Source of the DNA: Mycolicibacterium cosmeticum
Lineage (GTDB): Bacteria > Actinomycetota > Actinomycetes > Mycobacteriales > Mycobacteriaceae
Assembly: GCA_016197365.1 (NCBI GenBank)
Contig: JACPVS010000023.1
Location: 62,001 to 126,000, forward strand
Reading direction: 5' to 3'
Length of the DNA stretch: 64,000 nt
The translations under genes and the position numbers were made by a program. Shown here piece after piece: positions 1 to 8,372 of this stretch; within the stretch, counting starts at the first letter, position 1; each line of letters begins with the position of its first letter. The notes beneath the pieces were generated by a model. It saw only the letters and a program-made list of their open reading frames with translations. It did no database searches and was not told where the DNA came from.

Positions 1-828
1 GGGGCTGCAGCAGGCCGACGTCCCAGCGGCTCACGACGCGGATACCGATGCTGTCGTAGTCACCCCACGTCTGGTCGAGGATCTTGACCTCGGCGTCGAC
101 GTCGCGGGCTACGACGACCTTGGACATGTCGACCAGGGCGGCGCGCTTCTTGGTCGAGGCGGCCGGGATGTTGTCGGTGATGATGACCGGCAGGCCGAGC
201 AGCTGCAGTGCGGTGCCGTTGGCGATGGTCTGCGGGTCGATGACATACCGCTTGTCACCGGTGCCGACCTTCACTTTGCGGATGGCCGCAAAGCTGGCCG
301 CGGTCATGACCCAGTGCGTCGGGTTGACCTTGTTGCCCTGGGCGACCGCGAGACCGTCGATCAGGCTGTCGGGGTCGGCGAGGTCCAGCGCACCGGTGGC
401 GATGCCGGTCTGGCGCAGGATGCCCTTGATGGTGTTCGACGTGCCGGCACCGTCCCAGAGCGCCGCGTCGAGTGTCTTGGCCACGTCGGTGACCAGGCGG
501 GTGCGCAGCACGGACTCGAGGCCGACCACGCTGGTGCGGATCAGCTCATTGGTGAGCTTCACCAGAACCTTCAGGCCCTTGAGGGTGGAGGGCAGCAGGG
601 TCACTTCGTCGAACGCAACGTCTCCGTCGCTGATCTGGGCACCCTCGGCGACGAACCCGGCCGTGACACCGTTGGCGACGCGCGGGATGCGGACCGGGCT
701 GCTGGAGTCCAGCACGACGGGGCCGGCGGCGAGGAAGGTCGATGCCTGTTCGAGCGGCTGGACGAGCAGGTTGGCTACCTGGCTCTGAATGAGTGTGGTG
801 TTACCACTGGTGGTTTCGATGGCCACGA
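1..828 (-). CDS. HK97-fold phage major capsid protein, C-terminus truncated by window edge
   Basis: Reverse-strand reading from GTG at 828: VAIETTSGNTTLIQSQVANLLVQPLEQASTFLAAGPVVLDSSSPVRIPRVANGVTAGFVAEGAQISDGD...; typical HK97-type capsid pattern; open to the window edge. Confidence 0.85.
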
Positions 829-927
829 TTGGAGTCCTAACGGTGTGTGATCGGGGAGGATCGACACGCCGCCAGGACGTCAGTCGGGTCGAGGGCGCCA
901 GGCCCTACAGGGTTGAGTGTAGCGCGC

Positions 928-1377
928 TCAGGTGCGTTCCTTGAGTAGGCCGAGCAAGCTGAACGGTTCCGATGATCCGCCGCGCTGGCCCTGGCCGATG
1001 TCGCCGGATGGCTTGCGGGAGGCCAGGTGTGGCTTGCGCTCCAGTAGTTCGTCAATGGCCGCGGTGAGCTTGTCGGCGTCGTCGAGGTGTTCCTCGTCGA
1101 ACGTCAGGTCGGTCGGATCGGCCAATCTGCCTGTCGCAGTGACCATCTGTTGGTGCAGCCGTTGGGCGTATCCATCGGCCTGCTGGGCACGCTGGCGGTA
1201 CCGGCCGTTCTCCTTGCGCAGATCCTCGACGACCTGGCGCGGGAACATCTCGTCTTGCTCGGATTTCAAATCCGACCCTTCGGGGGTCGCATCTGGGATG
1301 TCACCCTCAGGGGTCGCGTCTGAAACGCGACCCTCGTTGGTCGGTTCGCCGGCGGGGGTGTCGGTGGTGTCGGTCAT
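928..1377 (-). CDS. phage capsid scaffolding-like protein
   Basis: 149 aa acidic, Q-rich coiled coil (EDLRKENGRYRQRAQQADGYAQRLHQQM) immediately upstream of capsid gene. Confidence 0.6.
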   Translation of the reverse strand: MTDTTDTPAGEPTNEGRVSDATPEGDIPDATPEGSDLKSEQDEMFPRQVVEDLRKENGRYRQRAQQADGYAQRLHQQMVTATGRLADPTDLTFDEEHLDDADKLTAAIDELLERKPHLASRKPSGDIGQGQRGGSSEPFSLLGLLKERT

Positions 1378-1559
1378 GATGATTGGTCCTCTCGTTGTTC
1401 GTTGATTCGGGTGATGGCATCGGCGAGCTGGGTGGCCAGGTCCATTGCTTCGGTGGTATCCATGGAGAACGTCAGACCCGCGGCGCGTAGCCGGATCGGC
1501 CGGCCGGACTCGTGCAGGACGACGACGGAGGGGCTCATCTCTCGCCCGCTAAGCCGCAT
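1374..1559 (-). CDS. small hypothetical phage protein between portal and scaffold
   Basis: 61 aa ORF, overlaps both neighbours in the same direction. Confidence 0.45.
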   Translation of the reverse strand: MRLSGREMSPSVVVLHESGRPIRLRAAGLTFSMDTTEAMDLATQLADAITRINEQREDQSS

Positions 1560-2865
1560 CGGTGCTCACCGGCCTGGCCGCGCTGATCTTGGTGATCTCG
1601 TCGTCGGAGTACCCGAGCTTGCTCAGCGCGTACGGGGCCGGCAGCAGACCGGCTTGGAATAGCTTGACGACGGCATCGGCTTCCTGGGCGACACTGCGGG
1701 TCGCGGCATCGGCCCAGTGCACGCGGATATCCTCGATGGTGTTGGGGTCACGGCCATCTCGTACCGCGATCATCAGCCGCGCCACCTGCTCCCACGACCT
1801 TCCGAAGGTGGCTTGGCGGGCCTCGGCGCGGGCGGTCAGGCTGGCCTCTGCGGCCCGCAGCGCGTCGGCCGAGGCCGGGTTGTCGGTGAACACCCCGACG
1901 TAGTGCGCCGGCAGTGTGGATACCGCCATGATCTGGCCGAGGATGACCCGCACGCTGGCTTCGTAGCCGCCGAGATCCGCCGGGTTGAGCTGGCCGAACT
2001 TCGCCTCCTGGTTCTCCGAGATCATCGCGCGGCTTCCCTCGGGTACCGGGTTCACCTCGATCATCACCGGCTGGTCGTCCTCATCGAGGACCGGGTTACC
2101 GTCGTCGTCGAGCACAGGCTCTTCGGCAAGCTCGATTCCAGTGGCCCAACGTCGCGGGCGGCCAACATATTCGGAGGTGACCATCATGTCGGCCAAACTC
2201 TTGTTGAGTGCATCGACAAGCGGCTTGAGATCGTCAATTTCGGAGATGCCCCACTCTCCGACGATGCGGTCGGTGTTGCGCAGGTTGACCACCGGGACCA
2301 CGCCGAGCGGGTTGGGGATGGACTCGACGGCAGTGAATCCGGTGATGGCACCGACCTGCTGGGCGATCAGACGGGTGATGGTGTCCTCCTGATACAGGAC
2401 CGCGTGAGTGACGTTGCGCACCTTGTCTTCCCAGCGCTTCACCGCCGCGGTGATCTGGCGGGTACCGGGGTCGATCTGGACGGCGACCTGCTTGGCCGAT
2501 TCCACCGTGACCGATGGCCGGCCCTGCCTGTCGGCCCAGACGATGACGTAGGAATCACCGAGCAGCAGCGCTTCCCGGTGGGCGACACCGCTGGTCTGGT
2601 CGAGGTCGCAGCGGATCCAGTCGGCCCACAGCGCGGCGTCCCCGGTGAACCCGGTGATGCGTAGCCGCTCGGCCAGGGCCGTGGTGGCGAGTCTGCAGAT
2701 GTTCGACGACATGATGCCGAACCTGTTGCCCAGCGCCGTCTTCGCCTCGGGTGAGAGGAACGCCAACGGTGGCTTGCCTTCGTAGTAGCGGTCGAGATCC
2801 GAGTATCGGGCCAGCGGCATGTTGAGCCGCTGAATCAGGCCGGTCAGTAGTTCGTCTTGCGTCAT
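1549..2865 (-). CDS. phage portal protein (SPP1 gp6-like)
   Basis: 438 aa; MTQDELLTGLIQRLNMPLARYSDLDRYYEGKPPLAFLSPEAKTALGNRFG...; between terminase and scaffold/capsid. Confidence 0.8.
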   Translation of the reverse strand: MTQDELLTGLIQRLNMPLARYSDLDRYYEGKPPLAFLSPEAKTALGNRFGIMSSNICRLATTALAERLRITGFTGDAALWADWIRCDLDQTSGVAHREALLLGDSYVIVWADRQGRPSVTVESAKQVAVQIDPGTRQITAAVKRWEDKVRNVTHAVLYQEDTITRLIAQQVGAITGFTAVESIPNPLGVVPVVNLRNTDRIVGEWGISEIDDLKPLVDALNKSLADMMVTSEYVGRPRRWATGIELAEEPVLDDDGNPVLDEDDQPVMIEVNPVPEGSRAMISENQEAKFGQLNPADLGGYEASVRVILGQIMAVSTLPAHYVGVFTDNPASADALRAAEASLTARAEARQATFGRSWEQVARLMIAVRDGRDPNTIEDIRVHWADAATRSVAQEADAVVKLFQAGLLPAPYALSKLGYSDDEITKISAARPVSTDAA

Positions 2866-4328
2866 TCGAAACCCCTTGTCTTCTTTCGTTTCTTATGGGT
2901 TGCACGCCAGGTGGCGCGACTGTGTGCCATGACCAAGCAAGCGGCCAGGTCGATCTTCGGTGCGGTACGGGACCGGGAAGCCTTGTCCAACCTCATACCT
3001 CGGGAGTCCTCTCGTATCACCGCAGCGGCCACGTGGGCGGCCAGCTTGGCGTCCCCGCTGTGGGTCAGCCGGCCGTTCACCGCGGCGCTGTAGAGATCCC
3101 CGGTAGCGGTGGTCAGTCGTGAAGGGCTGTGCGGGAACTCGACGATCGGAAGCCGCTCAGATTCCAACACCTGCAACGTCCGGGTCCAACGGAACGGGTC
3201 GGCGATGATCTCGGCGACCTGCCAGCGCCGGCACGCCTCTCGAATCGTGTCCTCAACCTCGGCGACCGGCACCCGGTAGTCGTCATCACCGCGGGGGCGC
3301 TCCCACACCTTGATCGTGTCGAAGTGCGGTGTCGGTGAGACCGTCGCGGCCAGCAGCGCCGTCGTGTCGTCCGAGAACGAGCCATCGAGGGCGATGACCA
3401 CCTCACGCCCCGCAGGAATGCCCACGCCGGTACTGAGTCCGTCCCAGACCCCGGAAGGCAGGAACGCGCCGTCAGTCGCGCTGGCAAGCTGGCACAGACG
3501 AGCACGACGGAACGTTGACTCTCGGACCTTCGGCGGCAGCAATGCCACCAGTGCGTCGCGGTGCAGGAAGTCGTCGAGCGCCGGGTTGGCCAGCTCCCAG
3601 CAGTGTTCACAGTCCGGTGGGTGGTCCTCGAATCCCGCTGCCGAGAACTCACGCCACACCTGCGACCGGTCCTCGGGATGCTCGTTGGCGTAGGCCCGCA
3701 GATCCAGGAGAACCTGATCGTCGAGCTTCGGGCCAGGCGTCCCGATGGCCACCACCACCGAACGTTTCCGCTTGCCCTGGGCGAGCTGTACAACCTCGAA
3801 CAGGTCGCGGTTGATGACACCGGCCTCGTCGCAGATTGCCAGCACATAATCGAGCCCTTCCGCGCCGGCCGGGGACGCCGCGTACACGGCGAACGACGAG
3901 TCTGTGGAGGGCAGATACAAGCGCTCTTTGAACACCTGGCACCTGTCGGCAAGCTCGGGTGACAACTCGACCATGCGTCGGGCCGCCGAGAACGCCAGAT
4001 TCGCCTGCTTCTCGTCGACGGCGAACACCACCACGTTCGCGCCGTCGCCCCAGCAGAAGAACACGTACAGCCCGATCGCCGCGTTCAACGTCGTCTTGCC
4101 CGAACCACGCGGCAGCATCAGCCCAACCGTGCGAGCGCCCGAGTCGAGCACATCCCGAACGATGTCCATCTGCCACGGGCGAGGGTTGAGCTTGCCGCGG
4201 GAGTTCGTACCCTTCGGCACCCGAATGAACTTGTCGGCGAACGCGAGGAACCGTTCCGATTCCACCTCTGAGCTGGGACGAAACGGCAATGGACTGTCGT
4301 CGACCGCAGCCTTCGGGCCAGCTTTCAT
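2862..4328 (-). CDS. phage terminase large subunit
   Basis: MKAGPKAAVDDSPLPF...NPRPWQMDIVRDVLDSGARTVGLMLPRGSGKTTLNAAIGLYVFF; Walker A PRGSGKTT; start chosen inside the 674-aa ORF because it gives a 4-nt overlap with the HNH gene. Confidence 0.88.
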   Translation of the reverse strand: MKAGPKAAVDDSPLPFRPSSEVESERFLAFADKFIRVPKGTNSRGKLNPRPWQMDIVRDVLDSGARTVGLMLPRGSGKTTLNAAIGLYVFFCWGDGANVVVFAVDEKQANLAFSAARRMVELSPELADRCQVFKERLYLPSTDSSFAVYAASPAGAEGLDYVLAICDEAGVINRDLFEVVQLAQGKRKRSVVVAIGTPGPKLDDQVLLDLRAYANEHPEDRSQVWREFSAAGFEDHPPDCEHCWELANPALDDFLHRDALVALLPPKVRESTFRRARLCQLASATDGAFLPSGVWDGLSTGVGIPAGREVVIALDGSFSDDTTALLAATVSPTPHFDTIKVWERPRGDDDYRVPVAEVEDTIREACRRWQVAEIIADPFRWTRTLQVLESERLPIVEFPHSPSRLTTATGDLYSAAVNGRLTHSGDAKLAAHVAAAVIREDSRGMRLDKASRSRTAPKIDLAACLVMAHSRATWRATHKKRKKTRGFE

Positions 4329-4729
4329 CGCACTCTCGCCCGGTGTGTAACGGGCTTCTCGGCTGGGCCGTCTGGCCTGGCGTTTCGTCGGGGTCCATCC
4401 CCCACCCTTTGGCGTTGTGCCGCAACACCTTTCGTGCGTCGAATCCTGTTGCGCTGCAGGGCATCCGGTCGAGCCTGGCCACGTGCGACATTGCACGGTG
4501 CGCACACCACTGCGACGTCGCGCAACCGGATGGACTTGCCGGCCGCTCGACGTGCCCATGCCTCTGGGGTGTGGTCGGTCTGCAGATCCTCGGTTGACCC
4601 ACAGTCCGAGCAGAACGGCTGCAGCTTGCGAGCCCGACGCGACAGCCGATCCCACGCCGAGTCGTACCCGCGGTGGGCCGAGCACCTGGTCGAGGCACTC
4701 GGCACACCGCAGTCGAGGCACGGCTTCAT
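4325..4729 (-). CDS. HNH endonuclease
   Basis: MKPCLDCGVPSASTRCSAHRGYDSAWDRLSRRARKLQPFCSDCGSTEDLQTDHTPEAWARRAAGKSIRLRDVAVVCAPCNVARG; CxxC pairs plus DH motif, adjacent to TerL. Confidence 0.75.
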   Translation of the reverse strand: MKPCLDCGVPSASTRCSAHRGYDSAWDRLSRRARKLQPFCSDCGSTEDLQTDHTPEAWARRAAGKSIRLRDVAVVCAPCNVARGQARPDALQRNRIRRTKGVAAQRQRVGDGPRRNARPDGPAEKPVTHRARVR

Positions 4730-4908
4730 CACCACGGGTCGACCTCGCCGGCCTCGGCACGTTCGGCAGCTGCGGCCACCCGGCGCGCGAACTCGGTCGC
4801 CTCGGCCGGGGTTGCGGTGATCCGGTGCACGCCGAGCTGGATCTGGACGCGCTGGTTGGCACTGGCCCACGCTCGGCCCTCGACACCGTTGTAGGCGTTG
4901 ATCCTCAC
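4729..4908 (-). CDS. small hypothetical phage protein
   Basis: VRINAYNGVEGRAWASANQRVQIQLGVHRITATPAEATEFARRVAAAAERAEAGEVDPW; GTGA/ATGA overlaps with both neighbours. Confidence 0.5.
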   Translation of the reverse strand: MRINAYNGVEGRAWASANQRVQIQLGVHRITATPAEATEFARRVAAAAERAEAGEVDPW

Positions 4909-5024
4909 AGCTGGCTCTCCACGATGACAATGCAGAACGCGCACAGATCGCCCTCGCCAACCGGGAGGTCACGCACGCACTCGGAGCACAGCGGGGTCAG
5001 CACGATGTCGTCGTCCTCGTCCAT
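4905..5024 (-). CDS. 39-aa zinc-ribbon-like micro-ORF
   Basis: Not in ORF track; MDEDDDIVLTPLCSECVRDLPVGEGDLCAFCIVIVESQL; CxxC...CxxC; ATGA overlap with upstream ORF and GTGA overlap with downstream ORF. Confidence 0.5.
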   Translation of the reverse strand: MDEDDDIVLTPLCSECVRDLPVGEGDLCAFCIVIVESQL

Positions 5025-5425
5025 CACTGGCCACCTGCGCTCGCGCAGTCCGGGCAGATGCCTTTGTCGTTGAGGTGGTCACTGCCTCGGTGGCAGCTGT
5101 TGCACCTCCAAGGCCAGTCCATTGCCATCGTCTCGTTGGGCGCCGGCGGGGCCGTACGGCCAAGGCTCTCGATGTCCTCGGCCATCTTCAGTTGCGCGTC
5201 GATCTCTGCTGTGGCTTTCGCCCAGTCACCGAAGCGGGCGCGGTAGCTCTCGAATGCCAGCCCAGCGAGGTACGCGACTGCATCCCGAATGTTGAGGTCG
5301 CTCATCACCTCATCCAGCACTGTCTCGAAACGAACGACCTCGGGGGTGTGCCCTATCGCGCTGAGCAGTCGCAGTGCGACAACGCGGCGGGCGTACTCGT
5401 TGGGCTTGTCGGTGGGTTCGGTCAT
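5024..5425 (-). CDS. hypothetical phage protein with C-terminal zinc ribbon
   Basis: 133 aa; C-terminus CNSCHRGSDHLNDKGICPDC; overlaps replication gene by 4 nt. Confidence 0.55.
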   Translation of the reverse strand: MTEPTDKPNEYARRVVALRLLSAIGHTPEVVRFETVLDEVMSDLNIRDAVAYLAGLAFESYRARFGDWAKATAEIDAQLKMAEDIESLGRTAPPAPNETMAMDWPWRCNSCHRGSDHLNDKGICPDCASAGGQ

Positions 5426-7038
5426 GACGTCCTCTTCTCCTTGGGTTTGCGGATGATCGGCAGGTCACCGAGATTCGGGGGCATCTGGCAGTCCAGAATG
5501 CGGTCGTCCACCGCGCCGCTATGAACCACACGCAATGCCGGACCGAGCAGCTTGGGTCCTGGCGGCGGCGGCACCCCGTCGCCCTCGTGCTCATCGCAAC
5601 GTGCTCTCGTGGCAGCGCTGGGCAAGCTCACGTAGCAAACGTCGCAGACGGTCGGCCGGGGTGGTTTCACGGTGTCCTCGCAAGGGTCGCTGTCGGTGCC
5701 GGGCGGCGGTGGCGGGTCGGCCTCGAAAGTCATTGAGCTGGGCGAATGCAGTTCGGTGATGTTGGACAGCGGTTCACCCGTGAACTCGTGGTTCACCCCA
5801 TCTGAACTGGCCTTTTCTGGGGTGAACCCTGGTTCACCCGTGAACTCCGGGTTGAGTGCGTAGTGCACTGCCTTTTCACCCGGAATCGTGACCACCTGGC
5901 TAATCTTTTCGAGGTGCGGGAGGACGGCGTCGAACGCTTCCCGGTAGTGCTGCTTTCCCATTGCGCGGCGCAGCTCACCGCGTGACTTTGGGCCGGTGAT
6001 CAGCAGGCGCAGGATTCGGCTGCGGACGGTCTTCTCGTGCCGGTCGTCGATTATCTCGTCGAAGGTCACCCGTGACATCGCCCGATCTCGAACCTTGGCG
6101 CGGGCCGCCTGCCGGTCGTATTCCAGCACTGAGTTTCGGGTGGCATCTGACTTGGCCATGATGACCTCCGACAGCAGCCAATCGAGATCCGAGACCACGG
6201 ATCGGTGATCGAGGATCGCCAAGTCGGCGGCGACCTTGAGCCGAGTCAGGGTGCGGTGACCGTCGATTGCTTCGCCTATCCCGCGACCGTTGGCCAGTAG
6301 CCCAGCGTTGATGTATTCGCGGATCTCCTGCGGGCCGTACTGGATCAGCGTCTGCCGGTCCGACAGCGCCCACGGCGGCAGGTTCGTGTCCAAAACCCGA
6401 TCCGGGGTAGGTCCCGGTTCTGACGGCATATCGGGGTCGGTGACGGGCGCCCACAGAAGCCGTTGTGGTGTCCCGCCGGTGACGTCTTCCATCAAGACGG
6501 CGGTGTGCCCGAACTGGGCGCTCATTGACAGGCCCAGCCGGTACGAATCGGCGGGGACCGAACGTGTCGTGACTGCAGATGCGCCCTTGCTGCCCAATCG
6601 GTCACCGGTCAGTGCTGCCTTGACCGCGGCGCGGGTGTTGTTGCCTTGACCCGCGTTGAGGGCTGATAGGTGGTCGATCTCGGACACTGAGATGAGAGCG
6701 CGGGTGGTGCGGTCTTCGGGGTCCTTCTGTTCCTTGAACAGTTCGGCGATTCCCTGTCCCGACCCGAGGCCTTCTTCGTGAATGTCGGCGGGCCATACGA
6801 CGCGGCTCAGCTTGTCCGTCACGCCCTTACCGGCCCCCGACCGTCCGATGAATACGACGCCCTGATTGAGACTGGCCGGCGCGGGTGGGCCGGGGAGCAT
6901 CACGCCCGGAGAGGTTGACGCGGCGACCCTGAGCAGGACACCGAAGAGCAGTCCATCCGGTGCGACATAGCTGGCGCGTGCCCATTGATGGATGAGTTTG
7001 AGTTGGTCGGTGGCGGACCAGAATTCGTCGTCAGTCAC
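5422..7038 (-). CDS. element replication protein: P-loop primase/helicase-like (DUF3987-like)
   Basis: VTDDEFWSATDQLKLIHQWARASYVAPDGLLFGVLLRVAAS...NQGVVFIGRSGAGKGVTDKL; P-loop GRSGAGKG; C-terminal CxxC region. Confidence 0.6.
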   Translation of the reverse strand: MTDDEFWSATDQLKLIHQWARASYVAPDGLLFGVLLRVAASTSPGVMLPGPPAPASLNQGVVFIGRSGAGKGVTDKLSRVVWPADIHEEGLGSGQGIAELFKEQKDPEDRTTRALISVSEIDHLSALNAGQGNNTRAAVKAALTGDRLGSKGASAVTTRSVPADSYRLGLSMSAQFGHTAVLMEDVTGGTPQRLLWAPVTDPDMPSEPGPTPDRVLDTNLPPWALSDRQTLIQYGPQEIREYINAGLLANGRGIGEAIDGHRTLTRLKVAADLAILDHRSVVSDLDWLLSEVIMAKSDATRNSVLEYDRQAARAKVRDRAMSRVTFDEIIDDRHEKTVRSRILRLLITGPKSRGELRRAMGKQHYREAFDAVLPHLEKISQVVTIPGEKAVHYALNPEFTGEPGFTPEKASSDGVNHEFTGEPLSNITELHSPSSMTFEADPPPPPGTDSDPCEDTVKPPRPTVCDVCYVSLPSAATRARCDEHEGDGVPPPPGPKLLGPALRVVHSGAVDDRILDCQMPPNLGDLPIIRKPKEKRTS

Positions 7039-7376
7039 GCGATCTCCTTCCGGCGCGGGATGTACGCCGAACCGCGCGGGCGGGTGCGCCAATTCGGGCT
7101 GGCCGACACCGCTCGGGATGCCTCGGCCATCGCCATCTGGTTTGTCTCGACGCGAAGCGTCCAGTGCTCCCCAGCGGCGGCCAGGGCGAGCAGCTTCCGC
7201 GGATCGGAGTCGGGCAACTGGACCCATGCGGGGGAGCCGGCGGTCGGCAGATGGTTGCACTGCGCGACCAGCGCGCTGATGAACTCGTGGGTGCTCCACC
7301 ACGAAACCTGTTGAGAGACGGGCAAGCCCGCCCCAGTCGTGCTGGGACGGGCTGCCGTCGCGGCGAGATTTCCCAT
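7035..7376 (-). CDS. DUF2742-like protein (family of phiRv1/phiRv2 elements)
   Basis: VSQQVSWWSTHEFISALVAQCNHLPTAGSPAWVQLPDSDPRKLLALAAAGEHWTLRVETNQ; family recalled, not searched. Confidence 0.65.
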   Translation of the reverse strand: MGNLAATAARPSTTGAGLPVSQQVSWWSTHEFISALVAQCNHLPTAGSPAWVQLPDSDPRKLLALAAAGEHWTLRVETNQMAMAEASRAVSASPNWRTRPRGSAYIPRRKEIA

Positions 7377-7377
7377 T

Positions 7378-7842
7378 TCAGTGGGCTATCCGCTTGCGCT
7401 CGTTCGCGGCTGTGAGTAGCGCGGCCGAGAGGCGGATCGCGTCTTTGGCCGTCAGCTTCAGATCTTCGGCGTACAGGCCGATCTCGCAGTTGTAACTTCC
7501 GTCGGTCTTCTGCCGACCCTCGATGCAGAGATCGACACCGTTAAGGCCGGTGTCGATCGTCAGCCACACCAATGACCGCGACCATTCTCCGCCGGTGGAG
7601 CGCCCCCAACTCTCACTATCGGTCTGGGCCCCGTCAGGCAGGGGGACGTTCGCGTAGGCCGCATCCACAGCGTTGCGCTCGGCGTAGTCGCGGGCGTATT
7701 CCAGTAGTGCGACCCGTGCCCGTGGATGGTCGGCGGCCTTGGCCTCCATGTCCTCGAACTCTGCGATTTGTTCGGGAATGAGCTGTTCGGCGTGTACGCG
7801 CCATGTCTGGTTGTTCTCGGCGGTCTGATCTACAGTGGACAT
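7378..7842 (-). CDS. hypothetical phage protein
   Basis: 154 aa ORF in the early operon. Confidence 0.5.
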   Translation of the reverse strand: MSTVDQTAENNQTWRVHAEQLIPEQIAEFEDMEAKAADHPRARVALLEYARDYAERNAVDAAYANVPLPDGAQTDSESWGRSTGGEWSRSLVWLTIDTGLNGVDLCIEGRQKTDGSYNCEIGLYAEDLKLTAKDAIRLSAALLTAANERKRIAH

Positions 7843-7866
7843 TCGAACTCTCCTACTTTGATGTGG

Positions 7867-8001
7867 TTATTGGGTTGGTTCTGACGTCGTCGGTGTTCCT
7901 GCACCGGCGACGTCGTGTTTTCCAGGGCGAAGATCTTCTGTGCGATCGCCGTCAGGGGTGAGCCCGAGATCGGCGTGCAGATCTTGCGGATACTCGCGCA
8001 T
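7867..8001 (-). CDS. 44-aa hypothetical micro-ORF downstream of excisionase-like gene
   Basis: MREYPQDLHADLGLTPDGDRTEDLRPGKHDVAGAGTPTTSEPTQ; ATGA overlap with stop of 8001..8207; absent from ORF track. Confidence 0.4.
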   Translation of the reverse strand: MREYPQDLHADLGLTPDGDRTEDLRPGKHDVAGAGTPTTSEPTQ

Positions 8002-8207
8002 CAAGCAACTCCTCTCGGGTCGTCGGTGCGCTGGCAGGTGTTCTGGTCGAGGTAGTTCTGGACATCGATCCAGCGGTAAATGATCTTTCGCGGACCAACT
8101 TTCACGAATTTTGGTCCGATACCTCGGTATCGCATTTGAGCCAGTCCGGCCTCACTCGTGTGCAGATACGCGGCAACTTCTTTGGCGGTGGCAGTGTCGT
8201 TGGACAT
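8001..8207 (-). CDS. excisionase/MerR-type winged-helix DNA-binding protein
   Basis: MSNDTATAKEVAAYLHTSEAGLAQMRYRGIGPKFVKVGPRKIIYRWIDVQNYLDQ; classic HTH_17 excisionase pattern. Confidence 0.8.
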   Translation of the reverse strand: MSNDTATAKEVAAYLHTSEAGLAQMRYRGIGPKFVKVGPRKIIYRWIDVQNYLDQNTCQRTDDPRGVA

Positions 8208-8272
8208 GGGGGTGTCACCTCCTCTCTGGGGTACTCGTGGGAGAGACGCTATGGAGTTTTCAAACTTCAGCG

Positions 8273-8290
8273 CCCCCGAAATCTCGGGGG
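8273..8290. promoter_or_regulatory. putative repressor operator site 1
   Basis: CCCCCGAAATCTCGGGGG: perfect 7-bp inverted repeat, 4-nt centre, in divergent xis/repressor intergenic region. Confidence 0.6.
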
Positions 8291-8336
8291 CTTCAGAACC
8301 ACTTAACGATTACTCCTGTGAAATCCTGTTGTCAAG

Positions 8337-8354
8337 CCCCCGGGATCTCGGGGT
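8337..8354. promoter_or_regulatory. putative repressor operator site 2
   Basis: CCCCCGGGATCTCGGGGT, 15/18 identical to site 1. Confidence 0.55.
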
Positions 8355-8372
8355 GCGCGTAGGCTAGCCGGC

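Noticed and set aside
84-788. 234-aa + strand ORF at the left edge
   Set aside because: Antisense to the capsid gene that reads through the window edge on the minus strand.
4329-4886. N-terminal extension of the terminase ORF
   Set aside because: Overlaps the HNH and small genes in another frame; composition is GC-frame noise.
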